Origin: Sphingobium cupriresistens
GTDB taxonomy: Bacteria; Pseudomonadota; Alphaproteobacteria; Sphingomonadales; Sphingomonadaceae
DNA length: 64,000 nt
Direction of reading: 5' to 3'
NCBI RefSeq assembly: GCF_004152865.1
Contig: NZ_SEOO01000006.1
Coordinates: 93,537-157,536 of the forward strand
The position numbers and the translations under genes are program-made. Shown here piece after piece: positions 56,192-64,000 of the stretch. Under the pieces are notes generated by a model, which made no database searches, was not told the origin of the DNA, and was given only the letters and a program-made list of their open reading frames with translations. Positions within the stretch are counted from its first letter, which is position 1, and every line of letters starts with the position of its first letter.

Positions 56192-59038
56192 TCAGAACTC
56201 CAGGTTCAACCGGCCATAATAGAAGCCGCCGCTGATGCCGTAGGGTGCGTAGGCATTGTAAAGGAAGCCGACGAACTGGTTTACCGGCTTCAACTTGTTC
56301 GGGTAGGTGTTGAGCAGGTTGTTCGCGCCGACCGAGAGCTTGACCCCCTTGGTCAATTTATAGCCGATTTCGAGATCGACGATGACTTTGGGCTTCAGCT
56401 CTTCATCGACATAATCGCGGAAGCACACGTCGCTCACGACATTGACCGCGCAGGCCGTGAAGTCGGCGGTGTGAAAGGCTGTGGCGTTTGCGCGCTGGAC
56501 GATCTTGCCGAAGCGCGTGGCGCGCAGGTTCATGTTGAAATCATCCTTTTCCCAAAGGACGTTGGCGATGAACTTGTCGCGCGGCGTGCCTTCGGTAAGG
56601 TCACCCTGCTTCGTGCGGCCGATCAGCGCCAGGCCCGATGCTGCGATCGGCCCCGGCACCGGGTCGATATGGGTGAAGATGGTTTTGTTGAAATTGGCCG
56701 AAAGGCTGATCGTGGCCAGACCCATGTCGCCCAGACCCGCGCGATAGGTGCCGACGATGTCGAGACCGCGGGTCCGGGTGTCGGCGGCGTTGGAGAAGAT
56801 CAGTCCGCCAGCGATCCCGTAAATGCCTGCTGCCTCCAGCGCGCTGATGACGGTCGGGCCGCTGAGCGTCTCGCTCAGCAGGATGCGGTCCTTGATCTTG
56901 ATCTGATAGGCATCGACGGTGAGGTTGAGGTTCGGCGCAGGCGTGAGCACGATGCCGGCCGAGAAGTTGACGGACTTTTCGGCCTTGAGCGGCACGGCGC
57001 CCAGCGCCCTGGCCGCCGCGCCCTCGACCGGCAGCGCCTGAACCGGCAACAGGACGCTGACGCCATTCTGAATCACGCCGATGGTCGATGACGATGCATA
57101 ATGTTGCTGTTGCAGCGTCGGTGCGCGGAAACCTGTGCTGGCGGTGCCGCGAATGGCGAAGCCGCGCATCGGTTCGATGCGGAGCGAAGCCTTGCCTGTA
57201 TTGGTGGTGCCGAAATCCGTATAATCTTCGTGGCGGCCGGCGAGGCCGAACTCAAGGCCCTCGACGATCTTGCCTTCCACATTGGCATAGGCGCTCCAAT
57301 TGCTGCGGCTCCAACTTCCCGCGCCTTCGGGAACGAAACCGGTCACGCCTTGCGCGCCGACGCCGGTGCGCTGCTGTCCCGCGAGCCAGGAGCCGGGCGG
57401 CGACACATAATTGCCGTTGATATAGGATTCAGGGTCGCCGGCCCCGATCATGAATTTGTTTTTCTTATATTCTGCGCCCACCGCCAGCGATAGCGGGCCG
57501 GCCAGGCCGACATCAAATTCTTTAGAGAGGTCCAGATTATTGGTCCATTCGTCGAACCGAATCTTGCCAAGATAGAAGGTCGTCGGGCTGGCCGTACCCA
57601 TCGAAGGGTTGAGCGATGTGGTCTGCTTATATTTGACCTCGTCCTGCGAATAGGTGGAACTGATGTCGAAATGCACGCCGCCGCCTATTTCCCCGCGCAG
57701 GCCGAGGGCATATTGGAAATCCTCGTCATAGACATGGATGCGCGGAATATAGCCTTCGGGATAGATTTCGATGATGTTGTTGAGCGCGGCGGGCGTGCGG
57801 TAGGTCAGCCAGCCCGCGGCGTGGCGCTTGGAATATGTGCCGAAGCTATAGCCCTCCAGGCTGTCCCCCACCGGCAGCATGGCGTCATAGCTGACATTGC
57901 CGCCGATCACCTCCGGCTGGCCGGCCTTGCCGCGATAACGATCAAGATCGGGATTGGCGTTGCGCGGATCGCCGATGGGATAATAGGTGCCGCCGATCGC
58001 CGAGCCTTTGACCAGCGTTCCCGCCTGCAAGACGCCGTCCGCCGCAAGATGGATATAGCCGCCGTCCGGTCCGATCGAAAAGCCGTTGTCGATCTGCCAC
58101 CGGCCCTGTTCGCCGCCATTGTCGGCTGTGCTGCCCAGGGTCAGCGCCGCGCCGCCGGCCGTGTCGTTCTTCAGGATGACGTTGACGACGCCGGCGATCG
58201 CGTCGGACCCATATTGCGCAGATGCGCCGTCGCGCAGCACCTCGATCCGCTGGATCGCGTTGCCGGGAATAAGGTCGAGATCGGGCGGAGACTGGCCGTT
58301 CTGGACCGATCCGTTGATGAACAGCGTGGCGGAATTATGCCGTCGCTTGCCGTTGACCAGCACCAGCAACTGGTCGCCGCCCAAGCCGCGCAGCGACAGG
58401 GTGCGCACCGCCCAACTGGCGCCCGCGCCATTGTTCGACACGTTGATGGATGGGACGAGCGTGCCGAGCAAGTCGCGCACAGACTGCTTGCCGCTCGATT
58501 CCAGATCCTTTTCGCCCAGCACGTCGATCGGGGCCAGGCTTTCGGCGACGGTGCGGTTGGTCGTGCGGGTGCCGGTGACGATGATCGGCGTCGCGTCCTC
58601 GGCCGGTTCGGGGGCGGGGGCCATGGCCATCGCCTGTGTGCCCGCGCCCGGCAGGCTGGCCTGGGCATATTGCAGCGCCAGCGGGCTGCGGCGCGCGGCG
58701 CTGCGATTTGCGGGGGCGGCGAGCGCGATCACGCCTTCGCCGGCGGGGCTGGAGGTGAGATCCGTGCCAGCGAGCAAGCGGGCGAGCGCATCCTGGGTGG
58801 ACAGCCAGCCCTGGATGCGGCGGCTGCGGATCGCGGCGACCTCGTCATAGGGGAAGAGGATGCGCACCCCCGACTGCACCGACAATTCGCGCAGCGCGCT
58901 GCTGAGCGGCTGGACATGGATGTCGAATTTATGGCGCTGGGTCAGCGTGGCGTTCGGCGTGGCTGCGGCCAGAAGTTGCGTAGGCGAGACGAGGCAGATG
59001 GCGAGGGCGACCCCCGCCACGGCATGGCGAATATGCAT
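56192..59038 (-). CDS. TonB-dependent receptor with an STN domain
   Basis: A 948-residue outer-membrane transporter. The signal peptide ends near residue 26. The STN domain follows at about 38-95 (FDIHVQPLSSALRELSVQSG), then an Ala/Pro-rich linker. A TonB-box-like ATPIIVTGTR precedes the plug (DLLGTLVPSINV, GLGGDQLLVLVNGKRRH), and the barrel ends in RLNLEF. The ATG at 59038 has AGGGGA upstream. STN domains usually signal to a FecR/FecI pair, but none is adjacent. Downstream is the PD40/amidohydrolase gene, so the ligand may be its substrate. Confidence 0.92.
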   Translation of the reverse strand: MHIRHAVAGVALAICLVSPTQLLAAATPNATLTQRHKFDIHVQPLSSALRELSVQSGVRILFPYDEVAAIRSRRIQGWLSTQDALARLLAGTDLTSSPAGEGVIALAAPANRSAARRSPLALQYAQASLPGAGTQAMAMAPAPEPAEDATPIIVTGTRTTNRTVAESLAPIDVLGEKDLESSGKQSVRDLLGTLVPSINVSNNGAGASWAVRTLSLRGLGGDQLLVLVNGKRRHNSATLFINGSVQNGQSPPDLDLIPGNAIQRIEVLRDGASAQYGSDAIAGVVNVILKNDTAGGAALTLGSTADNGGEQGRWQIDNGFSIGPDGGYIHLAADGVLQAGTLVKGSAIGGTYYPIGDPRNANPDLDRYRGKAGQPEVIGGNVSYDAMLPVGDSLEGYSFGTYSKRHAAGWLTYRTPAALNNIIEIYPEGYIPRIHVYDEDFQYALGLRGEIGGGVHFDISSTYSQDEVKYKQTTSLNPSMGTASPTTFYLGKIRFDEWTNNLDLSKEFDVGLAGPLSLAVGAEYKKNKFMIGAGDPESYINGNYVSPPGSWLAGQQRTGVGAQGVTGFVPEGAGSWSRSNWSAYANVEGKIVEGLEFGLAGRHEDYTDFGTTNTGKASLRIEPMRGFAIRGTASTGFRAPTLQQQHYASSSTIGVIQNGVSVLLPVQALPVEGAAARALGAVPLKAEKSVNFSAGIVLTPAPNLNLTVDAYQIKIKDRILLSETLSGPTVISALEAAGIYGIAGGLIFSNAADTRTRGLDIVGTYRAGLGDMGLATISLSANFNKTIFTHIDPVPGPIAASGLALIGRTKQGDLTEGTPRDKFIANVLWEKDDFNMNLRATRFGKIVQRANATAFHTADFTACAVNVVSDVCFRDYVDEELKPKVIVDLEIGYKLTKGVKLSVGANNLLNTYPNKLKPVNQFVGFLYNAYAPYGISGGFYYGRLNLEF

Positions 59039-59169
59039 TGTCTGTTCCCCTGAATGTAGCGGCATCCCCTGCCGTTCCACCCCCTTCCAACGAAGAATGT
59101 CGGCTGTCCCGCTATCGAATTTTCAAGAAATGTGACGCTTGTCCAGAATTGCCGCTGACAGGGCGCAAA

Positions 59170-59922
59170 TCACGGCTTGGTCTGGAGCGTCCATCGGCTC
59201 GTTCCCTCCAGCCCCAACGCGGTCAAGCGGCCGGACAGGAATGCGCCAGTGTCGATCCCGATCCGGCTGGCCTGTTCGTCCACATCCTCGCTGATGCTGT
59301 GGCCATGAACGATCATGCTGGGATGGCGGCCGCGATGCGCCAGAAATTCCTGCCTGATCCAACGCAGATCGGCTGGACTTTGGTTCCCGATCGGCACGCC
59401 GGGACGGATGCCGGCATGGACGAACAGATAATCGCCCATCGCGATGCTGTCGGGCAGGGCGTCCAAAAAATCGACATGGGCGCGCGGGACATGGCTTTCC
59501 ATCCAGTCCACAAGTTCGGCATCGGTCATGACGCGGAACAGGGCGGGGTCCAGGCCATAGCTGGCCAGCGTCGCCTCGCCCTCCATGCGGCGGAACAGGG
59601 GCAGGGCGCGCAGGTCGCCACGTGCGGCGAGCACGAAGGCTTCCTCATGATTGCCCTTGAGGCAGCGCACGTCGCCGCCCGACGCCGCCAGCGCCATCAC
59701 CGTTTCCACCACCGCGCAGGATTGCGGTCCGCGATCGACCAGGTCGCCCAGCAGGATCAGGCTGATCGGCTTGCGCGCACGGTCCTTGTCGTCCTGCGCG
59801 ATCATCGCCAGCAGCGCGTCGAGCAGGTCGGCGCAGCCATGCACGTCGCCGATCGCATAGACGCGCCGGTCGCCAATGTCGGGCGGCGGCGCGCCGCGCT
59901 TTACCCTGCGCCAGAAGTTCAT
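59170..59922 (-). CDS. Calcineurin-like metallophosphoesterase
   Basis: A 250-residue phosphoprotein-phosphatase/ApaH-like enzyme. The dimetal motifs are IGDVHGC (about residues 23-29), LLGDLVDRGPQS, LKGNHEEA, the FVHAGIRP His and the IVHGHS His. Substrates could be phosphoproteins or dinucleoside polyphosphates; the sequence resembles the bacterial PrpA-like group. It is first, with a 16-bp gap, after dcd on the same strand, but a functional link is not evident. Confidence 0.87.
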   Translation of the reverse strand: MNFWRRVKRGAPPPDIGDRRVYAIGDVHGCADLLDALLAMIAQDDKDRARKPISLILLGDLVDRGPQSCAVVETVMALAASGGDVRCLKGNHEEAFVLAARGDLRALPLFRRMEGEATLASYGLDPALFRVMTDAELVDWMESHVPRAHVDFLDALPDSIAMGDYLFVHAGIRPGVPIGNQSPADLRWIRQEFLAHRGRHPSMIVHGHSISEDVDEQASRIGIDTGAFLSGRLTALGLEGTSRWTLQTKP

Positions 59923-59938
59923 GGCGAAGAGTGTCGCA

Positions 59939-60493
59939 TTACAGGCGGGGCAATGTCACGCCCTGCTGCCCCATATATTTGCCCGCGCGGTCGGCATAAC
60001 TGACCTCGCACGGTTCGTTGCCTTGGAGGAAGAGGAACTGACAGGCGCCCTCATTGGCGTAGATTTTCGCGGGCAGCGGCGTGGTGTTGGAAAATTCCAG
60101 CGTCACATGCCCTTCCCAGCCCGGCTCCAGCGGGGTCACGTTCACGATGATGCCGCACCGCGCATAAGTGGATTTGCCGAGGCAAATGACCAGCACGTCG
60201 CGCGGCACGCGGAAATATTCGACCGTGCGGGCCAGCGCAAAGCTGTTGGGCGGGATGATGCAGCAGTCGGTCTGGCGATCGACGAAATTCTTCGGATCGA
60301 AATCCTTGGGATCGACGATCGTGCTGTCGACATTGGTGAAGATCTTGAATTCGTCCGCCACCCGCGCGTCATAGCCGTAGGAGGACAGGCCGTAGCTGAT
60401 GCAGCCTTCGCGCCGCTGGCTCTCCACGAACGGCTCGATCATGTTGGTTTTCAGCGCCTGTTCGCGAATCCATTTGTCGGAAAGAATGGCCAT
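59939..60493 (-). CDS. dcd: dCTP deaminase
   Basis: A 184-residue trimeric enzyme of the dUTPase fold that makes dUTP from dCTP for dTMP synthesis. The active-site segments are [29 protein letters not shown] (the catalytic Glu is in LEPGWEGH) and the C-terminal [14 protein letters not shown] lid. Length is typical. It lies 6 bp after cdd, so pyrimidine deaminases are paired in one operon. Confidence 0.95.
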   Translation of the reverse strand: MAILSDKWIREQALKTNMIEPFVESQRREGCISYGLSSYGYDARVADEFKIFTNVDSTIVDPKDFDPKNFVDRQTDCCIIPPNSFALARTVEYFRVPRDVLVICLGKSTYARCGIIVNVTPLEPGWEGHVTLEFSNTTPLPAKIYANEGACQFLFLQGNEPCEVSYADRAGKYMGQQGVTLPRL

Positions 60494-60499
60494 GTCGTG

Positions 60500-60958
60500 T
60501 CAGCTCTTTTTCTGAGGGCCGATGCCCAGGTCCGCCGGACCAAAGGCATGGGGAAGGAGTTGGGCGACCGTGAGGTCGATGACGCGGTCGCCGCTGGGCG
60601 TGGCGCAATAGATAGCGAGCGTGCGGCCAGCCAACTGTTCGGCCTCGTTCATGATCTGGCGGCACCGGCCACAGGGGGTGACGAGCACCTCTTGCGCACC
60701 ATCCATCGCGCCGCCGACCACGGCGATTTCCGTTACGTCAGCGAAACGACCTTGGGCATTGACGGTGGCCAGCGCGACCGTTTCGGCGCACAGCGACAGG
60801 CCGTAGCTGGCATTTTCGAAATTGCAGCCGGTGACGATGCTGCCGTCGGTCAGCCGCACCGCCGCGCCCACGGCAAAGCGGCTATAGGGCGCATGGGCGT
60901 TGGCCATCGCATTCCGCGCGGCCTCGATCAACTGTCCAACTCGCTGTTCATCGTGCAT
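60500..60958 (-). CDS. cdd: Cytidine deaminase
   Basis: A 152-residue tetrameric-type CDA that deaminates cytidine and deoxycytidine in salvage. Zinc ligands are Cys in SLCAETVAL (with the catalytic Glu) and two Cys in TPCGRC. Substrate residues CNFENASYG are present. The ATG at 60958 overlaps the stop of the upstream gene by 1 bp; a start 7 codons earlier is less likely. Confidence 0.94.
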   Translation of the reverse strand: MHDEQRVGQLIEAARNAMANAHAPYSRFAVGAAVRLTDGSIVTGCNFENASYGLSLCAETVALATVNAQGRFADVTEIAVVGGAMDGAQEVLVTPCGRCRQIMNEAEQLAGRTLAIYCATPSGDRVIDLTVAQLLPHAFGPADLGIGPQKKS

Positions 60959-61635
60959 CAGGGCGCCACCACATTCCATCGAACCGGACCGTCAACGCCG
61001 TCGATATGCCGCATGTCGCTGGCTGTCCACATCACCCAGGGTTTGGTCGCATAATCGGGCGGGAAGAAATTGCCGTCCAGCCACAAGGTCCGGTTGATGC
61101 CTGACCCGACGTCATAGGCCTTGTCGAAATCTTCGGTCACATTGAGCAGCACCGTCTTGCCGGCATGACCCTCGACCAGGTTGACCAGCGTATTAAGTTC
61201 GGACAGCAGCAGGTCGCGGTTCGGCCGCGCCGTGCAGGCGGGGGAGAAGGCGAGGCGGATGACAGGCGGCAGCGCGGCATTGTCGCGTGGCACGGTGGTC
61301 ATATAGCGGGTCGCCTGATCCATCGCGAGGCGGCAGGGGGTGAACTCCAGCAGCGCGCCATAGCGCAGGCCCGCAGCCCGCGCCGCGCGCCAGTTGGCGG
61401 CGAAGGCCGGGTCGCGCCGGTCGGCGGCGTCGGCGGCGCGGATATAGGCGAAGTCCGCGCCCTGCGCCGCCAGCGTGCCCCAGTCGACCGGACCATTGTC
61501 GGCGCTGATGCTGACGCCTTGGACGGGATATTGGTCGCGGCTGGGCGCCCAGCCGCGCGCATAGAAAAACAGCCCCAGCGCCAGCGCCGCGACCACCGCC
61601 AGTCCCGCGCCAATGCGGACCAGCAGGCCCCCCAA
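60958..61635 (-). CDS. GH25-like (lysozyme-fold) membrane-anchored protein, probably degenerate
   Basis: A 225-residue protein with an N-terminal membrane anchor (residues 6-26, IGAGLAVVAALALGLFFYA). The extracytoplasmic domain resembles GH25 lysozymes: VQGVSISADNGPVDWGTLAAQG corresponds to the usual GVDVSxxxGxIDW start, and the GADFAYIRA strand follows. The DxE catalytic pair is not evident where expected (LAFSPAC). Enzymatic activity is therefore doubtful. It is translationally linked to cdd by a 1-bp overlap, an unusual pairing. Confidence 0.65.
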   Translation of the reverse strand: MGGLLVRIGAGLAVVAALALGLFFYARGWAPSRDQYPVQGVSISADNGPVDWGTLAAQGADFAYIRAADAADRRDPAFAANWRAARAAGLRYGALLEFTPCRLAMDQATRYMTTVPRDNAALPPVIRLAFSPACTARPNRDLLLSELNTLVNLVEGHAGKTVLLNVTEDFDKAYDVGSGINRTLWLDGNFFPPDYATKPWVMWTASDMRHIDGVDGPVRWNVVAP

Positions 61636-61654
61636 AGTTACAACCCTGATCGTC

Positions 61655-62137
61655 CTACCCCTTGATATGCAGCACGCAGATGAGCGTGAACAGCCGGCGC
61701 GCGGTATCGAAATCGACCTCGATCTTGCCCTCCAGCCGTTCTTTCAGCACCTCCGCCGCATCATTGTGGATGCCGCGGCGGGCCATGTCCACCGTCTCGA
61801 TCTGTTGCGGGGAAGCGTTGCTGATCGCCTGATAATAGCTGTCGCAAATGGCGAAATATTCGCGGATCGGGCGACGGAAGCGGCCCAGGCCCAGAATGAT
61901 CGCCTCCAGCGGGGCATCATCCTCCCGGTTGATCTCGATCACCAGCCGACCATCCTCGACCCGCAGCACGACCTTGTAAGGACCGGCATAGCCGTCGGCA
62001 TGGACCCGCTGCGGCGCGAAGTGATTATCCTCCAGCAGGTCGAAGATCGCGATGCGCCGTTCCTGCTCCACGTCGGCGTTGCGCCACAGGATCGTGCGCT
62101 GGTCCAGCTGGATGTCTATGATGCGCGGATCGGCCAT
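61655..62137 (-). CDS. UPF0262 family protein
   Basis: A 160-residue protein matching the uncharacterised UPF0262 family of alphaproteobacteria (RIIDIQLDQRTI, AIFDLLEDNHFAP, RFRRPIREYFAICDSYYQAI, FTLICVLHIKG). No signal peptide or membrane segment; function unknown. The ATG at 62137 is the family start; the much longer open frame in the same phase is antisense to dnaB. It is divergent from dnaB with 114 bp between them. Confidence 0.88.
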   Translation of the reverse strand: MADPRIIDIQLDQRTILWRNADVEQERRIAIFDLLEDNHFAPQRVHADGYAGPYKVVLRVEDGRLVIEINREDDAPLEAIILGLGRFRRPIREYFAICDSYYQAISNASPQQIETVDMARRGIHNDAAEVLKERLEGKIEVDFDTARRLFTLICVLHIKG

Positions 62138-62251
62138 GGTGAAGCGGATAGTCAGTGCGGCGGCGCGCGGCGAAAAGCAAGCGCGACTTATCCACAGATG
62201 GTTTCCGCCTTGGCCCTTGCGCCGTGCGCGCGCGCAGAGGAAAGAGAGGCC

Positions 62252-63736
62252 ATGGTCGAACTGCTGAAAATCAACCCCGCCGAAAATCCCGGCACCGAAT
62301 TGCCGCGCAATGTGGAGGCCGAAGCCGCGCTGCTGGGCGCGATCATGATCGACAACCGCATTGCCGAGGATGTCCAGCTCAAGATTAAGGCCGAACATTT
62401 TTTCGAGCCGCTGCACGGCCGTATCTACGACGCGATCATGCGCTTGCTGGACAAGGACATGATCGCCAATCCGGTCACGCTCAAGCCCATGCTGGATATG
62501 GATCCAGCCTTGAAGGAGCTGGGCGGGGCGGCCTATCTGGCGCAACTGACCGGCAATGGCGCGGCGCTGATCGGCGCGCGCGACTTCGCCACCCAGATCT
62601 ATGACCTGGCGCTGCTGCGCGAACTGGTCAATGTCGGCCGCGAACTGGTTGAAAATGCGTTGGACACCAGCGAGGCCGTCAATCCGCGCGAGCAGATAGA
62701 GGCGGCCGAAGTCGCGCTCTACAAAGTGTCGGAGGGCGAGGGCGAGGGCGGTTCGGTCAAGAGCTTCCTCATGGCCTCCACCGCGGCGGTGCAGGTGGCG
62801 GAGCGTGCGCTCAACAGCGGCGGTCATGTGTCGGGGATCACGACCGGGATCAACAGCCTGAACGCCAAGATCGGCGGCCTGCACAATTCGGACTTGATGA
62901 TCCTGGCCGGTCGGCCGGGCATGGGAAAGACGTCGCTGGCGACGAACATCGCCTATAATGCGGCGTCGCGCTGGCTGCGCGACAATGCCGATGGCATCCC
63001 GGCGGAAAAGAATATGGGCGCCAAGACCGCCTTCTTCAGTCTCGAAATGTCGGCCGACCAGTTGGCGACCCGCGTTCTGGCCGAACAGTCGGGCATCAGC
63101 GGCGAAGCGCTGCGCATGGGCAAGATCAGCCGGGCGGACTTCCAGAATCTGTCGCGCGCGGCGCGAGAGTTGCAGGAATTGCCGCTGTTCATCGACGATA
63201 CGCCGGGCCTGACCATCGCCGCGCTGCGCACCCGCGCGCGCCGGTTGAAGCGCCGCCACGATATCGGCTTCATCGTCGTGGATTATCTTCAGCTATTGCA
63301 GGGCACTGGCCGCGGCAACGAAAATCGCGTTAACGAGATTTCTGAAATTTCTCGCGGGTTAAAGACGCTGGCGAAGGAATTGCATGTTCCGGTGCTGGCG
63401 CTGTCGCAGCTCAGCCGTGCGGTCGAGCAGCGCGAAGACAAGCGGCCGCAACTCTCCGACCTGCGCGAATCCGGCTCGATCGAGCAGGATGCGGACATGG
63501 TCTGGTTCGTGTTCCGTGAGGATTATTACGAAGCGGCCAAGGAACCCAAGCCCGACGATGAGGCGGCTTACGCCACGTGGAAGGAAAATATGGAGCGGAT
63601 CTACGGCCTGGCCGAGGTGATCATCGCCAAGCAGCGTCACGGCTCCACCGGCCGCATCCGCATGAAGTTCGACGCGAAGATCACGCGATTCTCCGACATT
63701 GCGGACGATAGCTATCAGGATTTGAACTACGAATAA
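62252..63736 (+). CDS. dnaB: Replicative DNA helicase DnaB
   Basis: A 494-residue hexameric helicase. The N-terminal DnaG-interacting domain (residues about 15-120, RNVEAEAALLGAIMID) and linker precede a RecA-like domain with Walker A GRPGMGKTS (220-228), Walker B FIVVDYLQLL, and LRESGSIEQDADMVWF. No intein is present. The ATG at 62252 follows AAAGAGAGG. It is monocistronic and followed by a strong hairpin. Confidence 0.96.
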   Translation: MVELLKINPAENPGTELPRNVEAEAALLGAIMIDNRIAEDVQLKIKAEHFFEPLHGRIYDAIMRLLDKDMIANPVTLKPMLDMDPALKELGGAAYLAQLTGNGAALIGARDFATQIYDLALLRELVNVGRELVENALDTSEAVNPREQIEAAEVALYKVSEGEGEGGSVKSFLMASTAAVQVAERALNSGGHVSGITTGINSLNAKIGGLHNSDLMILAGRPGMGKTSLATNIAYNAASRWLRDNADGIPAEKNMGAKTAFFSLEMSADQLATRVLAEQSGISGEALRMGKISRADFQNLSRAARELQELPLFIDDTPGLTIAALRTRARRLKRRHDIGFIVVDYLQLLQGTGRGNENRVNEISEISRGLKTLAKELHVPVLALSQLSRAVEQREDKRPQLSDLRESGSIEQDADMVWFVFREDYYEAAKEPKPDDEAAYATWKENMERIYGLAEVIIAKQRHGSTGRIRMKFDAKITRFSDIADDSYQDLNYE

Positions 63737-63748
63737 CCTGGCCGATCA

Positions 63749-63782
63749 GCCCCCGTTCGTGTCGTCTGAAACGAACGGGGGC
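63749..63782. terminator. Strong hairpin after dnaB, REP-like core
   Basis: A perfect 12-bp inverted repeat GCCCCCGTTCGT (63749-63760) and ACGAACGGGGGC (63771-63782) with a 10-nt loop, between the convergent dnaB and the DUF885 remnant. It shares the CGTTCG/CGAACG core of the element at 31561-31646. Confidence 0.65.
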
Positions 63783-63790
63783 ATGGGCGC

Positions 63791-63874
63791 CTAGCCCTTC
63801 GCCCGCGCAGCGACCCGTTTCTCCAGCATCGACAGCGGCATCGCGCCTTCCTCAAGGATGGCGTGGAACTGCTG
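63791..63874 (-). pseudogene. C-terminal remnant of a DUF885-family protein gene
   Basis: Read leftwards, the last 26 or so codons encode QFHAILEEGAMPLSMLEKRV and a short tail. This is the conserved C-terminus of DUF885 proteins (usually about 550-600 residues, exported). Just upstream the similarity stops, and a TAA is in frame at 63899-63901. The gene therefore appears cut by an insertion or rearrangement whose edge is near 63874. Confidence 0.6.
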
Positions 63875-63888
63875 TAACCGTCCGATTG

Positions 63889-63999
63889 TTACCGCGGCTT
63901 ATGGGCCTTGAAGCGCGCGGCGAGCTCGGGATCGTTGATAAAGTCATCGAGGAATTGGTGCCAGGCCTTGGTCGTGAGACGTGCTTGGCTAAGCATGTC
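63889..63999 (-). CDS. 3' end of an unidentified ORF, possibly of a mobile element (runs off the right edge)
   Basis: The final 36 codons of a leftward frame are visible, ending with LDDFINDPELAARFKAHKPR and a TAA. The gene continues beyond the window. It abuts the DUF885 scrap, and the junction holds GTAAC/GTTAC arms (the segment TAACCGTCCGATTGTTA), as an insertion-sequence end might. I do not recognise the protein; transposase or accessory gene is a guess. Confidence 0.35.
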   Translation of the reverse strand, partial: DMLSQARLTTKAWHQFLDDFINDPELAARFKAHKPR

Positions 64000-64000
64000 C

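Noticed and set aside
57671..59053. 460-codon plus-strand open frame
   Set aside because: Antisense to the TonB receptor.
62138..63259. Upstream extension of the UPF0262 frame to 534 codons
   Set aside because: The extension is antisense to dnaB; the family begins at the ATG at 62137.

Overview
The window is a high-GC chromosomal segment of an alphaproteobacterium, most likely a member of the Sphingomonadaceae (Sphingomonas/Sphingobium type). The evidence is a CtrA cell-cycle regulator with GANTC (CcrM) sites in front of it, an XrtA exosortase/exopolysaccharide locus in the sphingomonad arrangement, STN-type TonB receptors and a UPF0262 gene beside dnaB. No rRNA, tRNA, CRISPR array or intact prophage was seen. 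Almost all of the sequence is coding.

Layout. 1-4 kb: the 3' end of acnB, a small zinc-ribbon gene and acnA. 4-13 kb: mixed metabolic and housekeeping genes: a secreted hypothetical, a class I glutamine amidotransferase, a GH27 alpha-galactosidase, an M28 peptidase, a GST, an intracellular PHB depolymerase (phaZ), a YbaN-type membrane protein and trxB, with a 0.7 kb apparently gene-free stretch before trxB. 13-34 kb: a contiguous XrtA (exosortase A) exopolysaccharide locus. A leftward ACP plus acetyltransferase pair diverges from a rightward series: acyl-CoA ligase, PLP decarboxylase, Wza-like export lipoprotein, Wzz-like chain-length protein, CpsD-like kinase, outer-membrane barrel, XrtA-associated ATPase with a large acidic extension, polysaccharide deacetylase, two tandem FemAB-like proteins, TIGR03087-type glycosyltransferase, exosortase fused to an EpsI domain, asparagine-synthase-like amidotransferase, polyprenyl-phosphate sugar transferase and a GT2 glycosyltransferase. 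Many neighbours overlap by 4 bp, which suggests translational coupling.

34-47 kb: a leftward amidohydrolase/dehydrogenase pair, threonine ammonia-lyase, Bpt aminoacyl-transferase, an RcnB/glycine-zipper envelope protein, fRMsr, an AT-richer PAP2 membrane phosphatase gene, rluA-type and arfB genes, an acyltransferase, and a wrbA-pirin pair divergent from a LysR regulator. 47-50 kb: ctrA with an elaborate upstream region and a pentapeptide-repeat gene. 49.6-53 kb: a Gly/Ser/Ala-rich secreted protein and a subtilase, divergent from an ECF sigma/anti-sigma pair across a perfect 10-bp palindrome. 53-59 kb: a TonB receptor followed by a giant Tat-exported PD40/amidohydrolase protein.

59-64 kb: a metallophosphoesterase, dcd, cdd, a degenerate GH25-like protein, a UPF0262 gene, dnaB, and at the right edge a 3' scrap of a DUF885 gene that breaks off against unrelated sequence.

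The most noteworthy items are the ACP/ligase/decarboxylase/acetyltransferase module of the XrtA locus, the acidic extension of its ATPase, the absence of Wzx/Wzy and PEP-CTERM substrates nearby, the five-GANTC cluster with a repeated 15-mer upstream of ctrA, and the palindromic divergent promoter of the subtilase/ECF unit.
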